Origin: Methylocystis rosea SV97
GTDB lineage: Bacteria; Pseudomonadota; Alphaproteobacteria; Rhizobiales; Beijerinckiaceae
Length of the DNA: 64,000 nt
Direction of reading: 5' to 3'
NCBI RefSeq assembly: GCF_000372845.1
Contig: NZ_KB889963.1
Span: 1,236,146 to 1,300,145, forward strand
Under the pieces are notes generated by a model. That model was not told the DNA's origin and did no database searches. It worked only from the letters and a program-made list of their open reading frames with translations. The position numbers were made by a program, and so were the translations under genes. This document shows, one piece after another, positions 1-8,864 of this stretch; the stretch's first letter is position 1, and the number at the start of each line of letters is the position of its first letter.

Positions 1-1
1 C

Positions 2-1081
2 TGGACGCCGCAGGCGCTGCGCGACTTCTGCGCCGAGCTTGGCGAGACGACCTTCGTCGGCTCCAGCGGCCGGGTTTTTCCGGCAAGTTTCAAGGCCTCG
101 CCGCTGCTGCGCGCCTGGCTGCGGCGGCTGTCGCGGCTTGGCGTCACGATCGTGACCCGCCATGACTTCGCGGGTTTCGCCGAATCGGGCGCGCTGCGCC
201 TGATCGGCCCGGATGGCGAATTCACCCGCAAGGTCGACGCCCTGGTCCTGGCGCTCGGCGGCGCGTCCTGGCCGCGGCTCGGCTCCGACGGCGCCTGGGC
301 GGCGCGGCTTGGCGCGCAGGGCGTGCGCGTTACGCCGCTCGCCGCCGCCAACAGCGGCGCCCTGATCGAGTGGAGCGCGATCTTTCGCGACGATTTCGAA
401 GGCCAGCCGATCAAGACGGCGTTGCTGCGCCATGGCGCGTCTACGGCGCGCGGCGATGTCGTCGTCACGCGCGCCGGACTCGAAGGCGGCCCGGTTTACG
501 CGCTCTCCTCGCAGCTGCGCGACGTCACGCAAAAACACGGCCCGACGACGCTGTCGATCGATCTGCGGCCCGACACCAGCCTCGAATGCCTGACGCGCAA
601 GCTGTCGCGTCGCCCGCAGAAACAGTCGCATGCAAATTTTCTGCGCAAGGCCGGGTTCTCGAAAGTCGAGATCGGGCTCTTGCGCGAGGGGCGCGGGGAG
701 GGCCTGCCGCGCGATGCGGAAACGCTCGCCGGGCTCATCAAGAATGCGCCGCTCACCGTCACGGGCGTCGGCGGTCTTGAGCGCGCCATCTCGACCGCCG
801 GCGGCGTCTCCTTCGACGAGCTCGACGAAAATTTGATGCTCAAGAAGCTGCCGGGCGTTTTTGTCGCCGGCGAGATGCTCGACTATGACGCGCCGACCGG
901 CGGCTACCTGTTGCAGGCGGCCTTCGCCACCGGACTGGCGGCCGGCCGCGGCGCCGCCCGCTATCTCGGCCTTTCGCAGGATCAATCGATCGCGCCGTCC
1001 GCGCCCGATCAGACGGGCTTATCGCCCCGCCAGTCGCCAAATGGGCGCGATCCGGAAGCGTCGAACAAATACAGCCTGTAG
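2..1081 (+). CDS. HI0933/BaiN-like flavoprotein, 5'-truncated by window edge
   Basis: The frame is open from base 2 with no start in view, so the N-terminal FAD-binding Rossmann segment lies outside the window. About 359 residues are visible. The visible part has GSSGRVFP and FKASPLLRAWL near the start and a C-terminal GGYLLQAAFATGLAAG segment that closes the FAD site. This pattern fits the TIGR03862 branch of the HI0933/BaiN family of NAD(P)/FAD-dependent oxidoreductases. The substrate is not known for this branch. The 3' end overlaps the convergent DUF411 gene by 73 bases. Confidence 0.85.
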   Translation, partial: WTPQALRDFCAELGETTFVGSSGRVFPASFKASPLLRAWLRRLSRLGVTIVTRHDFAGFAESGALRLIGPDGEFTRKVDALVLALGGASWPRLGSDGAWAARLGAQGVRVTPLAAANSGALIEWSAIFRDDFEGQPIKTALLRHGASTARGDVVVTRAGLEGGPVYALSSQLRDVTQKHGPTTLSIDLRPDTSLECLTRKLSRRPQKQSHANFLRKAGFSKVEIGLLREGRGEGLPRDAETLAGLIKNAPLTVTGVGGLERAISTAGGVSFDELDENLMLKKLPGVFVAGEMLDYDAPTGGYLLQAAFATGLAAGRGAARYLGLSQDQSIAPSAPDQTGLSPRQSPNGRDPEASNKYSL

Positions 1082-1479
1082 ACCTCCGCTGCGCCGCCCT
1101 CCATGCCCGGCGATCCGGCCGGCATGCCGGGGGCGGCGAGGCCGACGGCTTTCGGCCGCTCCTTCAAGAGCCGCGCGACCGCCTGCGGGGGAACATGGCC
1201 CTCGACGATGTAGCCGTCGATCTCGGCCGTGTGGCAGGAGGACAGCGGCTCAGGCACGCCGAGGCGCTTCTTCACCGATGGCATATCGGCTTCGACGATC
1301 TCCTCGACGACATAGCCGGCCTGGCGCATGCGCGCGCTCCACGCGCCGCAGCATCCGCAGGTCGGGCTCTTATGCATCACGACCTTCGTCGCGCCTTCGG
1401 CGCGCGCCCATCCGGGGATAAGCGCCGCGACGGCGGCGAGCCGCAGCGTCTCGCGTCGGGTGAAGGGGTTATTCGCCAT
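1009..1479 (-). CDS. DUF411 periplasmic metal-binding protein
   Basis: This 156-residue protein begins with a twin-arginine-like N-terminus (TRRETLRLAAVAAL) followed by a hydrophobic stretch and an Ala-rich cleavage region, so export is likely. The mature part has the DUF411 hallmarks: C41-G-C43-C44, C82-H83-T and EGH95VP. DUF411 proteins are often found in copper and other metal-resistance settings and are presumed to bind metal; no other metal gene is adjacent here. I chose the ATG at 1479 because it places the Tat motif at the N-terminus; the open frame extends 41 codons further upstream without a plausible leader. It is convergent with the flavoprotein. Confidence 0.85.
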   Translation of the reverse strand: MANNPFTRRETLRLAAVAALIPGWARAEGATKVVMHKSPTCGCCGAWSARMRQAGYVVEEIVEADMPSVKKRLGVPEPLSSCHTAEIDGYIVEGHVPPQAVARLLKERPKAVGLAAPGMPAGSPGMEGGAAEVYRLYLFDASGSRPFGDWRGDKPV

Positions 1480-1646
1480 GAGCGTCGGTCCTTGTCTCGC
1501 GCGCTCCATGCGCGCCCGTTCGGAAGGCGGGCGCATCGTCGGAACGGCATTCGCGCGAAGTCGCTTGCGGTAGTATGTCGTTGTCGCCGGCAAAAGCGGC
1601 AAGACGTCGCCCGAACGAACCCAGCGCTTACCATCGGAAGGGGTGC

Positions 1647-2831
1647 ATGAGCCAATCCGCCGCCAGCCCGCAAAACGCCGACGACCTGCTCAGCGAATTC
1701 TCGCTTCTTGGCGGCCCCCTTCAGAGGCTGGGAAGGCGACTCGGCCTCGTCCGTCCGGGGCCGAATACGCTCCCCCTGGGGATCGCCCTCGGGCTGGTCC
1801 CCTGGATCGTCCTCGTCGCCTTGGCGGCGCTTGAAGGCGATCGCGGAAAGTTCTTTACGCTCTCGGTCATCGGCGGGCACATTCGGTTGCTGGCGGTCAT
1901 TCCGCTGCTGTTCTTTTGCGAAACCACGTTTGATCGGCAAGCGAGGGAGTTTCTCTCGACCCTTCTGCGTTCCGGCGTGGCGTCGAGAACTACTCTACCA
2001 GCCTTACAGGCTGAAGTTCGAAGCCTCGCCCGCTGGAGCAATTCCTGGATTCCGGATGCGACCTCGCTCGCGGCGACAGTGCTGATGTTTCTTTTCGCGG
2101 CGCAGCTTCATCTGTCTGGAAAGACCGCGTCGCCCGAATCAGGCCGAGCCTTGGCCCTCATGCCGCTTGCGGGCTTGTGGTACTGGATGGTCTGTCTGCC
2201 GCTCTTTCGCTTTCTGGCGTTTCGCTGGGTTTGGCGGCTCGCGATCTGGTGGCGATTCCTGTGGCGCTTGGCTCGAATGGAGCTTCACCTGACGCCGACG
2301 CATCCCGACGGGGTTGGGGGCCTCGGATATCTCGAAGTCGTCCAAACCCATCTGGCGCCTCTGGCGTTCGCCATCTCTCTGCTTGTCGCCGCCGGTTTCG
2401 CCGAAGAAATGTCGGCCGGCGCGTCGTTTGACCCGATCTATCTGGCGACGGCCATCATTGTGATCATCGACATCGTGCTGTTTCTCGGTCCGCCCTGTTT
2501 CTTCGCCTTCAAGCTAATGGAATGCAGAGAACGGGGACTGCGCGACTACACTGTGCTTGCCGCGCGATACGTCGAGGATTTCGAGCGCAAATGGTTTGGT
2601 GAAGCGTCTCCTGACCGAGAGCCTTTGCTGGGGACGCCGGACCTGCAATCGCTTGCCGATCTCGGCAATAGCGTCGGCGTTGTGCGAAATATGCGCCTGG
2701 CGCCTGTCAGCATTCGCCTGCTGGCGATCATTCTCGCCGCTGCGCTGCTGCCGATGCCGCCACTCTTCTTGTTCAAATATCCTGTCGCCGAGATGGCTCA
2801 AAAGCTCTTCATGAAACTGACGGGACTCTGA
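1647..2831 (+). CDS. Polytopic membrane protein of unknown function
   Basis: I do not recognise this 394-residue protein. It has about seven hydrophobic segments, near residues 43-62, 77-92, 135-155, 165-200, 240-260, 275-300 and at the C-terminus, with Trp/Arg-rich loops such as FRWVWRLAIWWRFLW. The segment TPTHPDGVGGLGYL sits between two membrane spans and recurs in uncharacterised bacterial membrane proteins. The ATG at 1647 has GGAAGGGG upstream and is preferred over the in-frame start 24 codons earlier. It stands alone, divergent from the DUF411 gene and upstream of the creatininase-family gene. Confidence 0.7.
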   Translation: MSQSAASPQNADDLLSEFSLLGGPLQRLGRRLGLVRPGPNTLPLGIALGLVPWIVLVALAALEGDRGKFFTLSVIGGHIRLLAVIPLLFFCETTFDRQAREFLSTLLRSGVASRTTLPALQAEVRSLARWSNSWIPDATSLAATVLMFLFAAQLHLSGKTASPESGRALALMPLAGLWYWMVCLPLFRFLAFRWVWRLAIWWRFLWRLARMELHLTPTHPDGVGGLGYLEVVQTHLAPLAFAISLLVAAGFAEEMSAGASFDPIYLATAIIVIIDIVLFLGPPCFFAFKLMECRERGLRDYTVLAARYVEDFERKWFGEASPDREPLLGTPDLQSLADLGNSVGVVRNMRLAPVSIRLLAIILAAALLPMPPLFLFKYPVAEMAQKLFMKLTGL

Positions 2832-2888
2832 CGAACATTAAGGCGTTCCGTTGGGCGCGCCGCATTCCCCTCGGGAGGCAAGACGCAT

Positions 2889-3704
2889 ATGCTGCGCGCC
2901 ATGCTCCAGTCGCCCTTCTGGTCCGAGCTCTCGATGCGCGACATGCGCGCGCATGACATGTCGCGCGTCATCGCCGTTCTGCCGATCGCTGCGGTGGAGC
3001 AGCACGGGCCGCATCTGCCGCTTGGCGTCGACGCGATGATCATGGAGGGATGCGTCGAGCGTGTCGCGGCGCGCTTGCCCGAAGACCTCGAAGCGGTTTT
3101 TCTGCCGATCCAGAGCGTCGGCGTGTCGACCGAGCATCGCGACTTCCCCGGCACGCTGACGCTGACGAATGAGACCGCGTCGCGCGTCCTCCTCGAGATC
3201 GCAGAGGGCGTCCTGCGCACCGGCGTGAGAAAGCTGGTGATTCTCAATTCGCATGGCGGCAATTCCGCGCTCATTTCGCAGGCGGCGCTTGATCTGCGCG
3301 CCCGTTTCGGCGCGCTGGCGGTCATCGTCTCCTGGGCGCGTTTCGGCTATCCGGATGGACTGTTCTCTGCGGGGGAGCTGCGCCACGGGATTCATGGCGG
3401 CGAAATCGAAACGTCGCTCATGCTCGCTTTCCGGCCGGAACTCGTCGACATGGCGCGCGCCAAGAACTTCCCGCCGGCGACGCTCGACTTCGAGCGCGAT
3501 TTCGCCTGGTTGCGCGCCGACCGCCCCGCGGGGTTCGGCTGGATGGCGCAGGACCTCTCGCCTGCGGGCGCCATGGGCGACGCGTCCAAAGCCAGCGCCG
3601 AGAAAGGCGAAGCGGTGGCGGATTATTGGGCGACGGCTTTCGTTGAATTGTTGCGCGACGTCGAGGCGTTCGACCCCACGCGGCTCAAGAGCATGGACGA
3701 CTGA
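2889..3704 (+). CDS. Creatininase-family amidohydrolase
   Basis: The 271-residue protein carries the metal-site signatures of the creatininase family: E37-x-H39-G-P-H-LP, D48, the N121-SHGGN126 loop, and HGIHGGE173. Members hydrolyse cyclic or linear amides (creatinine, formamides) or act in cofactor maturation such as MftE. Length matches the family. Nothing nearby suggests creatinine use, so the substrate is open. It ends 3 bases before the convergent opgD-like gene. Confidence 0.85.
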   Translation: MLRAMLQSPFWSELSMRDMRAHDMSRVIAVLPIAAVEQHGPHLPLGVDAMIMEGCVERVAARLPEDLEAVFLPIQSVGVSTEHRDFPGTLTLTNETASRVLLEIAEGVLRTGVRKLVILNSHGGNSALISQAALDLRARFGALAVIVSWARFGYPDGLFSAGELRHGIHGGEIETSLMLAFRPELVDMARAKNFPPATLDFERDFAWLRADRPAGFGWMAQDLSPAGAMGDASKASAEKGEAVADYWATAFVELLRDVEAFDPTRLKSMDD

Positions 3705-3707
3705 GCG

Positions 3708-5276
3708 TTACGCCGCCGGGGCTGTCCACGGATAGGTCCAGGTCTCGGTCAGCGTCCGCCCGTGCGCGCGTAAAAACAGCCGAAGATCGGCGGTCTGGCC
3801 CGGTTGCACCGAAACGTCGAAGAGCGCCCGCAGTCCGCCGATATGCGCGTTGGCCACGACGCTGGCGCGCAACACGCGCCCGGCGTTCGTTGTCGCCACC
3901 GCTTCGACCTGACCCGGATCGACCACGTAATAGGCGAGATCGCCGCCGGCGAAATCGACGATGAAACGATGTGCGTCGGGATCAAGAGGTTCGGCCGAGC
4001 CAAGCGCCCGCGCCGGCGCCTCGAAGGTGTTGACGACCATGCCGTTGGGCGCGAGCTGCGGCATGTCGAGCCCGGCGGTGATACGATAGGCGTAAACGAA
4101 GGGCGCGCCGGGCTCAGGCGACTTTGCCGGCGTCCAGCTCGCGACGATATTGTCGTTGGTTTCGTCACGCGTCGGCAGTTCGAGCAGTTCGACGCGGCCT
4201 TCGCCCCAGTCGCCGATAGGCTCGACGAAATAGCTCGGGCGGTTTTCATAGGCGAGATCAAGATCCTGATAGGATTCGAACGTTCTGTCGCGCTGCAGCA
4301 GCCCAAAGCCGCGATTGTTGTTGTCGAGAAAGGACGAGATCCGCGTTCGCGGCGGATTGGTGAGCGGACGCCACAGCCATTCGCCGGCGCCGGTGCGGAT
4401 CAAGAGCCCGTCGGAATCGTGCAATTCCGTGCGAAAGCCGTCGCGCACATCCCGGTCGTTTTCGCCGGTCAGATACATCGACGTGAGCGGCGCGAGGCCA
4501 AGCTTCATCCCCGCACGCCGCGGAAAAAGCGTCGCCTGGATTTCGAGCGCGCTCTCCTGTCCAGCGAAGAGATCGAATCTGAAGGCTCCTGTCGCAGCCT
4601 CGCCGTCGAGCAGCGCATAGAGCGTCGCGTGATTGCTGCCCTTCTCCGGCGTTTCGATCCAGAATTCGCGGAAGAACGGAAAGCTCTCATGCTCGGAGCC
4701 GGTCTCGACGCAAAGCGCTCGCGCGGAAAGCCCATATTTCTGATCGCGGCCGAGAAAGCGGAAATAGCTCGCGCCGAGGAAGGAGATCACCTCGTCGTGA
4801 ACATGAGGCTCGTTGACCGGGAAATGCAGGCGAAAGCCGGCGAAGCCGGTGTTGACCGGGGGAGCCTTTTCGACCTTGAGGCGACCATAGTCGAAGAGCG
4901 CCGGCGAATAGGGAATCGGCGTCGCGATGCCGTCGCGGATCATATTCACCGTCATCGGGCGACGATAGAGAAAGCCGAGATGGAACGTCTCTAGCCGGAA
5001 GCCGCCGTCCGCGCCCGCAAAAATATCATGCTCGCGCTTGAAGCGAATCCCTCGCCATGTGTCGAAGTCCAAAGCGTCGAAGGGATCCGGCAGACGCGGC
5101 GGAACCACAGCGTCGAAGGGCGCCAGCGCCAGGTCGTGCGCCCGCTGCACGACGTTCTCAAAGCCGAACCGCGGCTTGGGAACGTCTGAGGCCGCCAGCG
5201 CCGGGACTTTGAGGGCAAATTGCGCGCCTATTGCAGAGAGCGCCCCGGCGAATTGGCGCCGTGTTATTCGCGTCAT
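3708..5276 (-). CDS. opgD: Periplasmic glucan biosynthesis protein, OpgD/MdoD type
   Basis: This 522-residue protein belongs to the MdoG/OpgG family, which shapes osmoregulated periplasmic glucans. The N-terminus TRITRRQFAGALSAIG is a twin-arginine signal, which fits OpgD (Tat-exported) better than OpgG (Sec-exported). Family segments include FGFENVVQRAHDLA, TWRGIRF and RFLGRDQKYGLSARAL. The beta-sandwich domain accounts for most of the length, with an Ig-like C-terminal domain. The partner glucosyltransferase opgH is not in the window. The upstream 650 bases are shared with the divergent decarboxylase gene. Confidence 0.88.
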   Translation of the reverse strand: MTRITRRQFAGALSAIGAQFALKVPALAASDVPKPRFGFENVVQRAHDLALAPFDAVVPPRLPDPFDALDFDTWRGIRFKREHDIFAGADGGFRLETFHLGFLYRRPMTVNMIRDGIATPIPYSPALFDYGRLKVEKAPPVNTGFAGFRLHFPVNEPHVHDEVISFLGASYFRFLGRDQKYGLSARALCVETGSEHESFPFFREFWIETPEKGSNHATLYALLDGEAATGAFRFDLFAGQESALEIQATLFPRRAGMKLGLAPLTSMYLTGENDRDVRDGFRTELHDSDGLLIRTGAGEWLWRPLTNPPRTRISSFLDNNNRGFGLLQRDRTFESYQDLDLAYENRPSYFVEPIGDWGEGRVELLELPTRDETNDNIVASWTPAKSPEPGAPFVYAYRITAGLDMPQLAPNGMVVNTFEAPARALGSAEPLDPDAHRFIVDFAGGDLAYYVVDPGQVEAVATTNAGRVLRASVVANAHIGGLRALFDVSVQPGQTADLRLFLRAHGRTLTETWTYPWTAPAA

Positions 5277-5927
5277 TCCCGCGTCCGAACCAAGGTCTTG
5301 CCTTCACTATTTGACTGCTGCTCTAGCCCCATCGTCTCGCTTGCGCAAGAAGCCGGCGGCTCAACGTGGGCTCGCGCGACCAAGATGCATCACCCGCTGA
5401 AAAAATAATCGCATGGGGCAAAAACCGCTTGTCACAGCGGCAAAAGCGCGTATCTAAGTCCTTGCCCAAATCGCACGTGCCTGTGGTCGTGTGTCGGTAG
5501 GCGGGGATCCGGACAAGAGGCCGGTCAACCGCCAGCGTAAAACCGGCAGCCGGAGGCGAACCGGCGAACTCCGTCTCTGCGGAGGATCGCGACTTAAAGC
5601 AACGACGGACCGGGCTTTTTCGTCTCTGTCGACCCTCCAAAGGTCGGCGTACCGAAGAGGCTTGTCTTTCTTGCCGGGCGTGCGGATCGGGATTCTCCCC
5701 TTCCAATCGATGGCTGTACCCGCGGAAGCGTGCGCGCTCAGGCGTGCATCATTTCGCATCGGTCCAGTCAACGGCGCATCAACCAGCCGTGTGAGCGCTT
5801 GCGCTCGCGTGGCCTTGGACAGCTAAACCCAACGTTCGTCGCGTCTCCATCGCGCGCGGGCGAACGGAGCGGCGTGTCCGTTGACGCTCAACGATCTGGG
5901 CGCGGTTCGCCGCGCAAGGGGGCCACA
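5277..5927 (+). other. Long intergenic leader before the ornithine/lysine decarboxylase gene
   Basis: This 651-base stretch holds no convincing gene. The part from about 5457 to 5927 would be transcribed as a leader of the decarboxylase mRNA if the promoter at 5429-5456 is real. It contains short hairpins, for example GACC/GGTC around 5629-5646, and GC-rich blocks. A conserved RNA motif named speF has been reported upstream of alphaproteobacterial ornithine decarboxylase genes, so this is the expected position for it. I could not align the motif by eye, so identity is inferred from context only. Confidence 0.4.
5429..5456 (+). promoter_or_regulatory. Candidate sigma-70 promoter for the decarboxylase leader
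   Basis: TTGTCA at 5429-5434 and TATCTA at 5451-5456 are separated by 16 bases. They would start transcription near 5463, some 465 bases before the decarboxylase ATG. Spacing is one base short of ideal; this is a visual match only. Confidence 0.4.
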
Positions 5928-7073
5928 ATGACCGACCGTATTCTCGATTTCCTCGCCGAGCGCCGACGCAATGGGCGCGACAACGGACCTTGCCTCGTCG
6001 TCGATCTCGACGTCGTGCGCGAAAACTATGTCGGCTTCGCCAAGGCGTTGCCGGATACGCGCGTCTTCTATGCCGTGAAAGCCAATCCGGCGCCGGAAGT
6101 GCTCTCGCTCCTCGCCTCGCTCGGCTCGTGCTTCGACACGGCGTCCGTCGTCGAGATCGAGCAGGTCCTCGCCGCCGGCGCGACGCCGGATCGCATCAGC
6201 TTCGGCAATACGATCAAGAAGGAGCGTGACGTCGCGCGCGCCTATGCGCTCGGCGTGCGGCTCTTTGCGGTCGACTGCGAGGCGGAAGTCGAAAAGATCG
6301 CGCGCGTCGCGCCCGGCTCCAAAGTGTTCTGCCGCATTCTTTGCGACGGCTCGGGCGCCGAATGGCCTTTGTCGCGCAAGTTCGGCTGCGTCCCCGAGAT
6401 GGCGACGGGCGTGCTCGAACATGCGCATCGCCTCGGGCTCAACGCCTATGGCGTTTCCTTCCATGTCGGCTCGCAGCAGACCAATCCGCGCATGTGGGAC
6501 GCCGCGCTGAAGTCGGCGTCGGAGATCTTCCGCGAACTCGCGGAGCGCGGAATCAATCTGCAGATGGTCAATCTCGGCGGCGGCTTCCCGACGAAATATC
6601 TCAAGAACGTGCCGGCGGTGAAGCAATATGGCGCCGCGATCTTCCGCGCGCTGTCGAAGCATTTCGGCAACCGCATTCCGGAGACGATCATCGAGCCAGG
6701 CCGCGGCATGGTTGGCAACGCCGGGCTGATCGAAGCGGAAGTCGTGCTGATCTCGAAGAAGTCGGAGGAGGACAGCGAGATTCGCTGGGTCTATCTCGAC
6801 ATCGGCAAGTTCAACGGCCTCGCCGAGACGACCGACGAGATGATCCGCTATCCGATCCGCACGCCGGCGGACGGCGCGCCGACGAGTCCCTGCGTCGTCG
6901 CGGGTCCAAGCTGCGACAGCGTCGACGTGCTCTACGAGAAGCAGCCCTATCAGCTGCCGATCTCGCTCGAGATCGGCGCGAAAGTGCTGATCGAAGGAAC
7001 CGGGGCCTATACGACGACCTATTCCGCCGTGGGCTTCAACGGCTTCCCGCCGCTCGAGACGCATGTGATCTGA
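5928..7073 (+). CDS. Type III PLP-dependent ornithine/lysine decarboxylase
   Basis: The 381-residue protein is a fold-type III (alanine-racemase-like) decarboxylase making putrescine or cadaverine. Key residues are visible: K51 in FYAVKANP forms the PLP Schiff base, H179 in FHVGSQ stacks on PLP, GGG at 217-219 and EPGR at 256-259 bind phosphate, and C329-D330 in PSCDSVDVLY complete the site across the dimer. Many alphaproteobacterial members of this short eukaryote-like type accept both ornithine and lysine. The ATG at 5928 follows an AAGGGGG tract; longer in-frame starts lack conserved sequence. A long leader precedes it. Confidence 0.93.
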   Translation: MTDRILDFLAERRRNGRDNGPCLVVDLDVVRENYVGFAKALPDTRVFYAVKANPAPEVLSLLASLGSCFDTASVVEIEQVLAAGATPDRISFGNTIKKERDVARAYALGVRLFAVDCEAEVEKIARVAPGSKVFCRILCDGSGAEWPLSRKFGCVPEMATGVLEHAHRLGLNAYGVSFHVGSQQTNPRMWDAALKSASEIFRELAERGINLQMVNLGGGFPTKYLKNVPAVKQYGAAIFRALSKHFGNRIPETIIEPGRGMVGNAGLIEAEVVLISKKSEEDSEIRWVYLDIGKFNGLAETTDEMIRYPIRTPADGAPTSPCVVAGPSCDSVDVLYEKQPYQLPISLEIGAKVLIEGTGAYTTTYSAVGFNGFPPLETHVI

Positions 7074-7080
7074 GCCGGCG

Positions 7081-7230
7081 CTCACCCACTCCCGCTGCAA
7101 ACCGGGTGTTCCCGGTTTGCACAGATAGCGCTGAAGTCGGCGACAGCCGACTTCAGTTCGGGAGAGGGTGTCACGCGGAACGCGTGACGGGTGAGGGCCC
7201 TCAATCCTTCTCCCGCAAGCGGGAGAAGGA
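7081..7230. repeat. Nested palindromic intergenic element
   Basis: Four near-contiguous perfect hairpins lie here: TGCAAACCGGG/CCCGGTTTGCA (7096-7121), CTGAAGTCGGC/GCCGACTTCAG (7131-7156), TCACGCG/CGCGTGA (7171-7187) and CCTTCTCCCGC/GCGGGAGAAGG (7206-7229). An outer pair CTCACCC (7081-7087) and GGGTGAG (7189-7195) encloses the first three. No coding capacity is evident. Related CCCTCTCCCGC-type hairpins occur at 11321-11362 and 58976-59026, so this is a dispersed family of REP/MITE-like palindromes. Confidence 0.75.
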
Positions 7231-7317
7231 TTCGCCTCACACTACTGTCAGTCCCGTTCGGCGGGCGCGTCATGCGCCAGGCGCGAGGGTCGCTTGTCCT
7301 TCTTAAGGGAGGAAAAG

Positions 7318-7914
7318 ATGGCCTTTGAACTTGCATCCCCCAATCACGTCCACGCGTCGCGCGTCGCGCCGGCAGCGCTTGTCGACCTTGCGCCGTTCGA
7401 GATTCGCGATGAAGCGCCGAGCGACCTTGCCGCGCGCGAAGCTTTGCTCGACGACGCCTTCGGTCCCGTGCGGTTCTTGAAGACCTGCCAGCGGCTGCGC
7501 GACGGATCGGCGCCGGCGCCGGGCCTCGCGCTGGTCGCGACCGACGGCGTCGGCGCGCTCATCGGCACGCTGCGGCTTTGGCCGGTTCTCGCCGGCGGGC
7601 GTGCGGCGCTGCTGCTGGGTCCGCTCGCCGTCGCGGCGCGTTCGCGTTCGCTCGGCGTCGGCGGCGCGTTGATTCGCGAGTCGCTCGTGCGCGCGGCCGA
7701 CTTCGGCCATCGCGCCGTGCTGCTCGTCGGCGACGCCCCTTATTATGCGCGCTTCGGTTTCGAGCGGCGATTCACCGAGCGGCTGACGATGCCGGGCCCG
7801 GTCGAGCGCGCGCGCTTTCTCGGAGTGGAGCTTGTCGACGGCGCGCTATCGGCCGCGCGCGGACGCGTCGTTCCCGCCGCCGCGCCTGCCATCACCCTGC
7901 CGCAGGCGGCTTAG
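7318..7914 (+). CDS. GNAT-family N-acetyltransferase
   Basis: This 198-residue protein has a GNAT fold: the acetyl-CoA-binding motif A region is seen in LGPLAVAARSRSLGVGGALI, and YYARFGFER near residue 145 is the typical beta-5/alpha-4 end of YhbS-like acetyltransferases. Substrate is not predictable. A strong ribosome site (AAGGGAGGAAAAG) directly precedes the ATG at 7318, so upstream in-frame starts are rejected. A dispersed repeat begins within its stop codon. Confidence 0.85.
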   Translation: MAFELASPNHVHASRVAPAALVDLAPFEIRDEAPSDLAAREALLDDAFGPVRFLKTCQRLRDGSAPAPGLALVATDGVGALIGTLRLWPVLAGGRAALLLGPLAVAARSRSLGVGGALIRESLVRAADFGHRAVLLVGDAPYYARFGFERRFTERLTMPGPVERARFLGVELVDGALSAARGRVVPAAAPAITLPQAA

Positions 7915-8023
7915 AGCGCTTCCCGATCACATGGAACATGTGATCGATAAGGAATCGCTCAAATAAGGAATGTTGGAGCAGGTTCTCATCGAAAAAGTCT
8001 GTCAACTTTTTCGGAACCTGCTC
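7913..8023. repeat. Dispersed repeat family A, copy 1
   Basis: About 110 bases, beginning AGCGCTTCCCGATCACATGG and ending in CGGAACCTGCTC. It contains the palindrome ATCACATGGAACATGTGAT, then GATAAGGAATCGCTCAA, and an arm GAGCAGGTTC pairing with GAACCTGCTC around GAAAAAGTC/ACTTTTTC. It lies between the convergent GNAT and PAP2 genes and includes the end of the GNAT stop codon. Two further copies are at 8751-8864 and 13348-13458. Confidence 0.85.
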
Positions 8024-8028
8024 GACGC

Positions 8029-8640
8029 TCACCAATAGGCGAGAATGCCGCGCGCGAGCGGGTAGGAGAGGCCGGCGCCGAGCGCGACGCCGGCCGCGAC
8101 GTCGCTCGGATAGTGGTGCGCCGTCGCGATTCGCGACCAGGCCATCGACAGCAGAAGAAGGCCGGCCGATAGCGTCGTCGCCGGCCAGGCGATGACGATG
8201 GGCGCGAGCACGCCGGTGAGCGTCATGGCGTGGCCGCTGGGGAAGGAGTGATCGTCGAGCGTCTTCAACAGCGACGGCAGCCGCGCGTCGACATGGAACG
8301 GACGCCTGCGGCCGAAGCGACGCTTGATGATCGGATAGAGCATATGCAGCAGCGCGGCGTTCAATCCCGCCAGCGCCGCGACATGCAGCCCATGCCAACC
8401 GAGGCCGACGAGGACGATGGGCGCGAGGATCAGATAGATCCAACCATTGCCGAGCTTGCTGATCGCGACGGCGAGGAATCTGCCGATCGCGGAGCGCGCC
8501 GTTCGTGAGAAAAGATGAACCGCCGCGAGATCAAGGTCGAGGAGACGTTGGCCCCAAGTGGCGGCGACGCCGATGTCTGCTTGCGGCTCTGATGACGCGT
8601 CTCGCGTCAGCTTCGCCAGCTGGTCCGATGTGAACGCCAT
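8029..8640 (-). CDS. PAP2-superfamily membrane phosphatase
   Basis: The 203-residue protein has the three acid phosphatase motifs of the PAP2 superfamily: K106RRFGRRRP (C1), S132FPSGH137 (C2) and S169RIATAHHYPSD (C3, with the nucleophilic His). Four to five hydrophobic segments place it in the inner membrane. Family members dephosphorylate phosphatidic acid, undecaprenyl diphosphate or related lipids; the exact lipid here is unknown. Flanked on both sides by family A repeats. Confidence 0.88.
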   Translation of the reverse strand: MAFTSDQLAKLTRDASSEPQADIGVAATWGQRLLDLDLAAVHLFSRTARSAIGRFLAVAISKLGNGWIYLILAPIVLVGLGWHGLHVAALAGLNAALLHMLYPIIKRRFGRRRPFHVDARLPSLLKTLDDHSFPSGHAMTLTGVLAPIVIAWPATTLSAGLLLLSMAWSRIATAHHYPSDVAAGVALGAGLSYPLARGILAYW

Positions 8641-8750
8641 GACGCAACGCTACGCGACGCACGCTTCGGTTTCGCGACGCGGAGGCTGCGTTTCGGTGAC
8701 GTTGGGGTAGAGGTTGCGTGACGTTTATGTGATGATTTGATGACGCAGCA

Positions 8751-8864
8751 AGAGCGCCTCCCGATCACATGGAATCATGTGATCGATAAGGAATCGCTCA
8801 AAATCAAAACGTCCGAGCAGGTTCTCTCCCGAAAAAGTCTGTCAACGTTTTCGGAACCTGCTCT
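8751..8864. repeat. Dispersed repeat family A, copy 2
   Basis: This copy begins AGAGCGCCTCCCGATCACATG and contains the perfect palindrome ATCACATGGAATCATGTGAT-like core, GATAAGGAATCGCTCAA, and terminal GAGCAGGTTC/GAACCTGCTC arms. It is the same element as at 7913 and 13348, with scattered substitutions. It abuts the stop codon of the downstream minus-strand gene. Confidence 0.85.
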
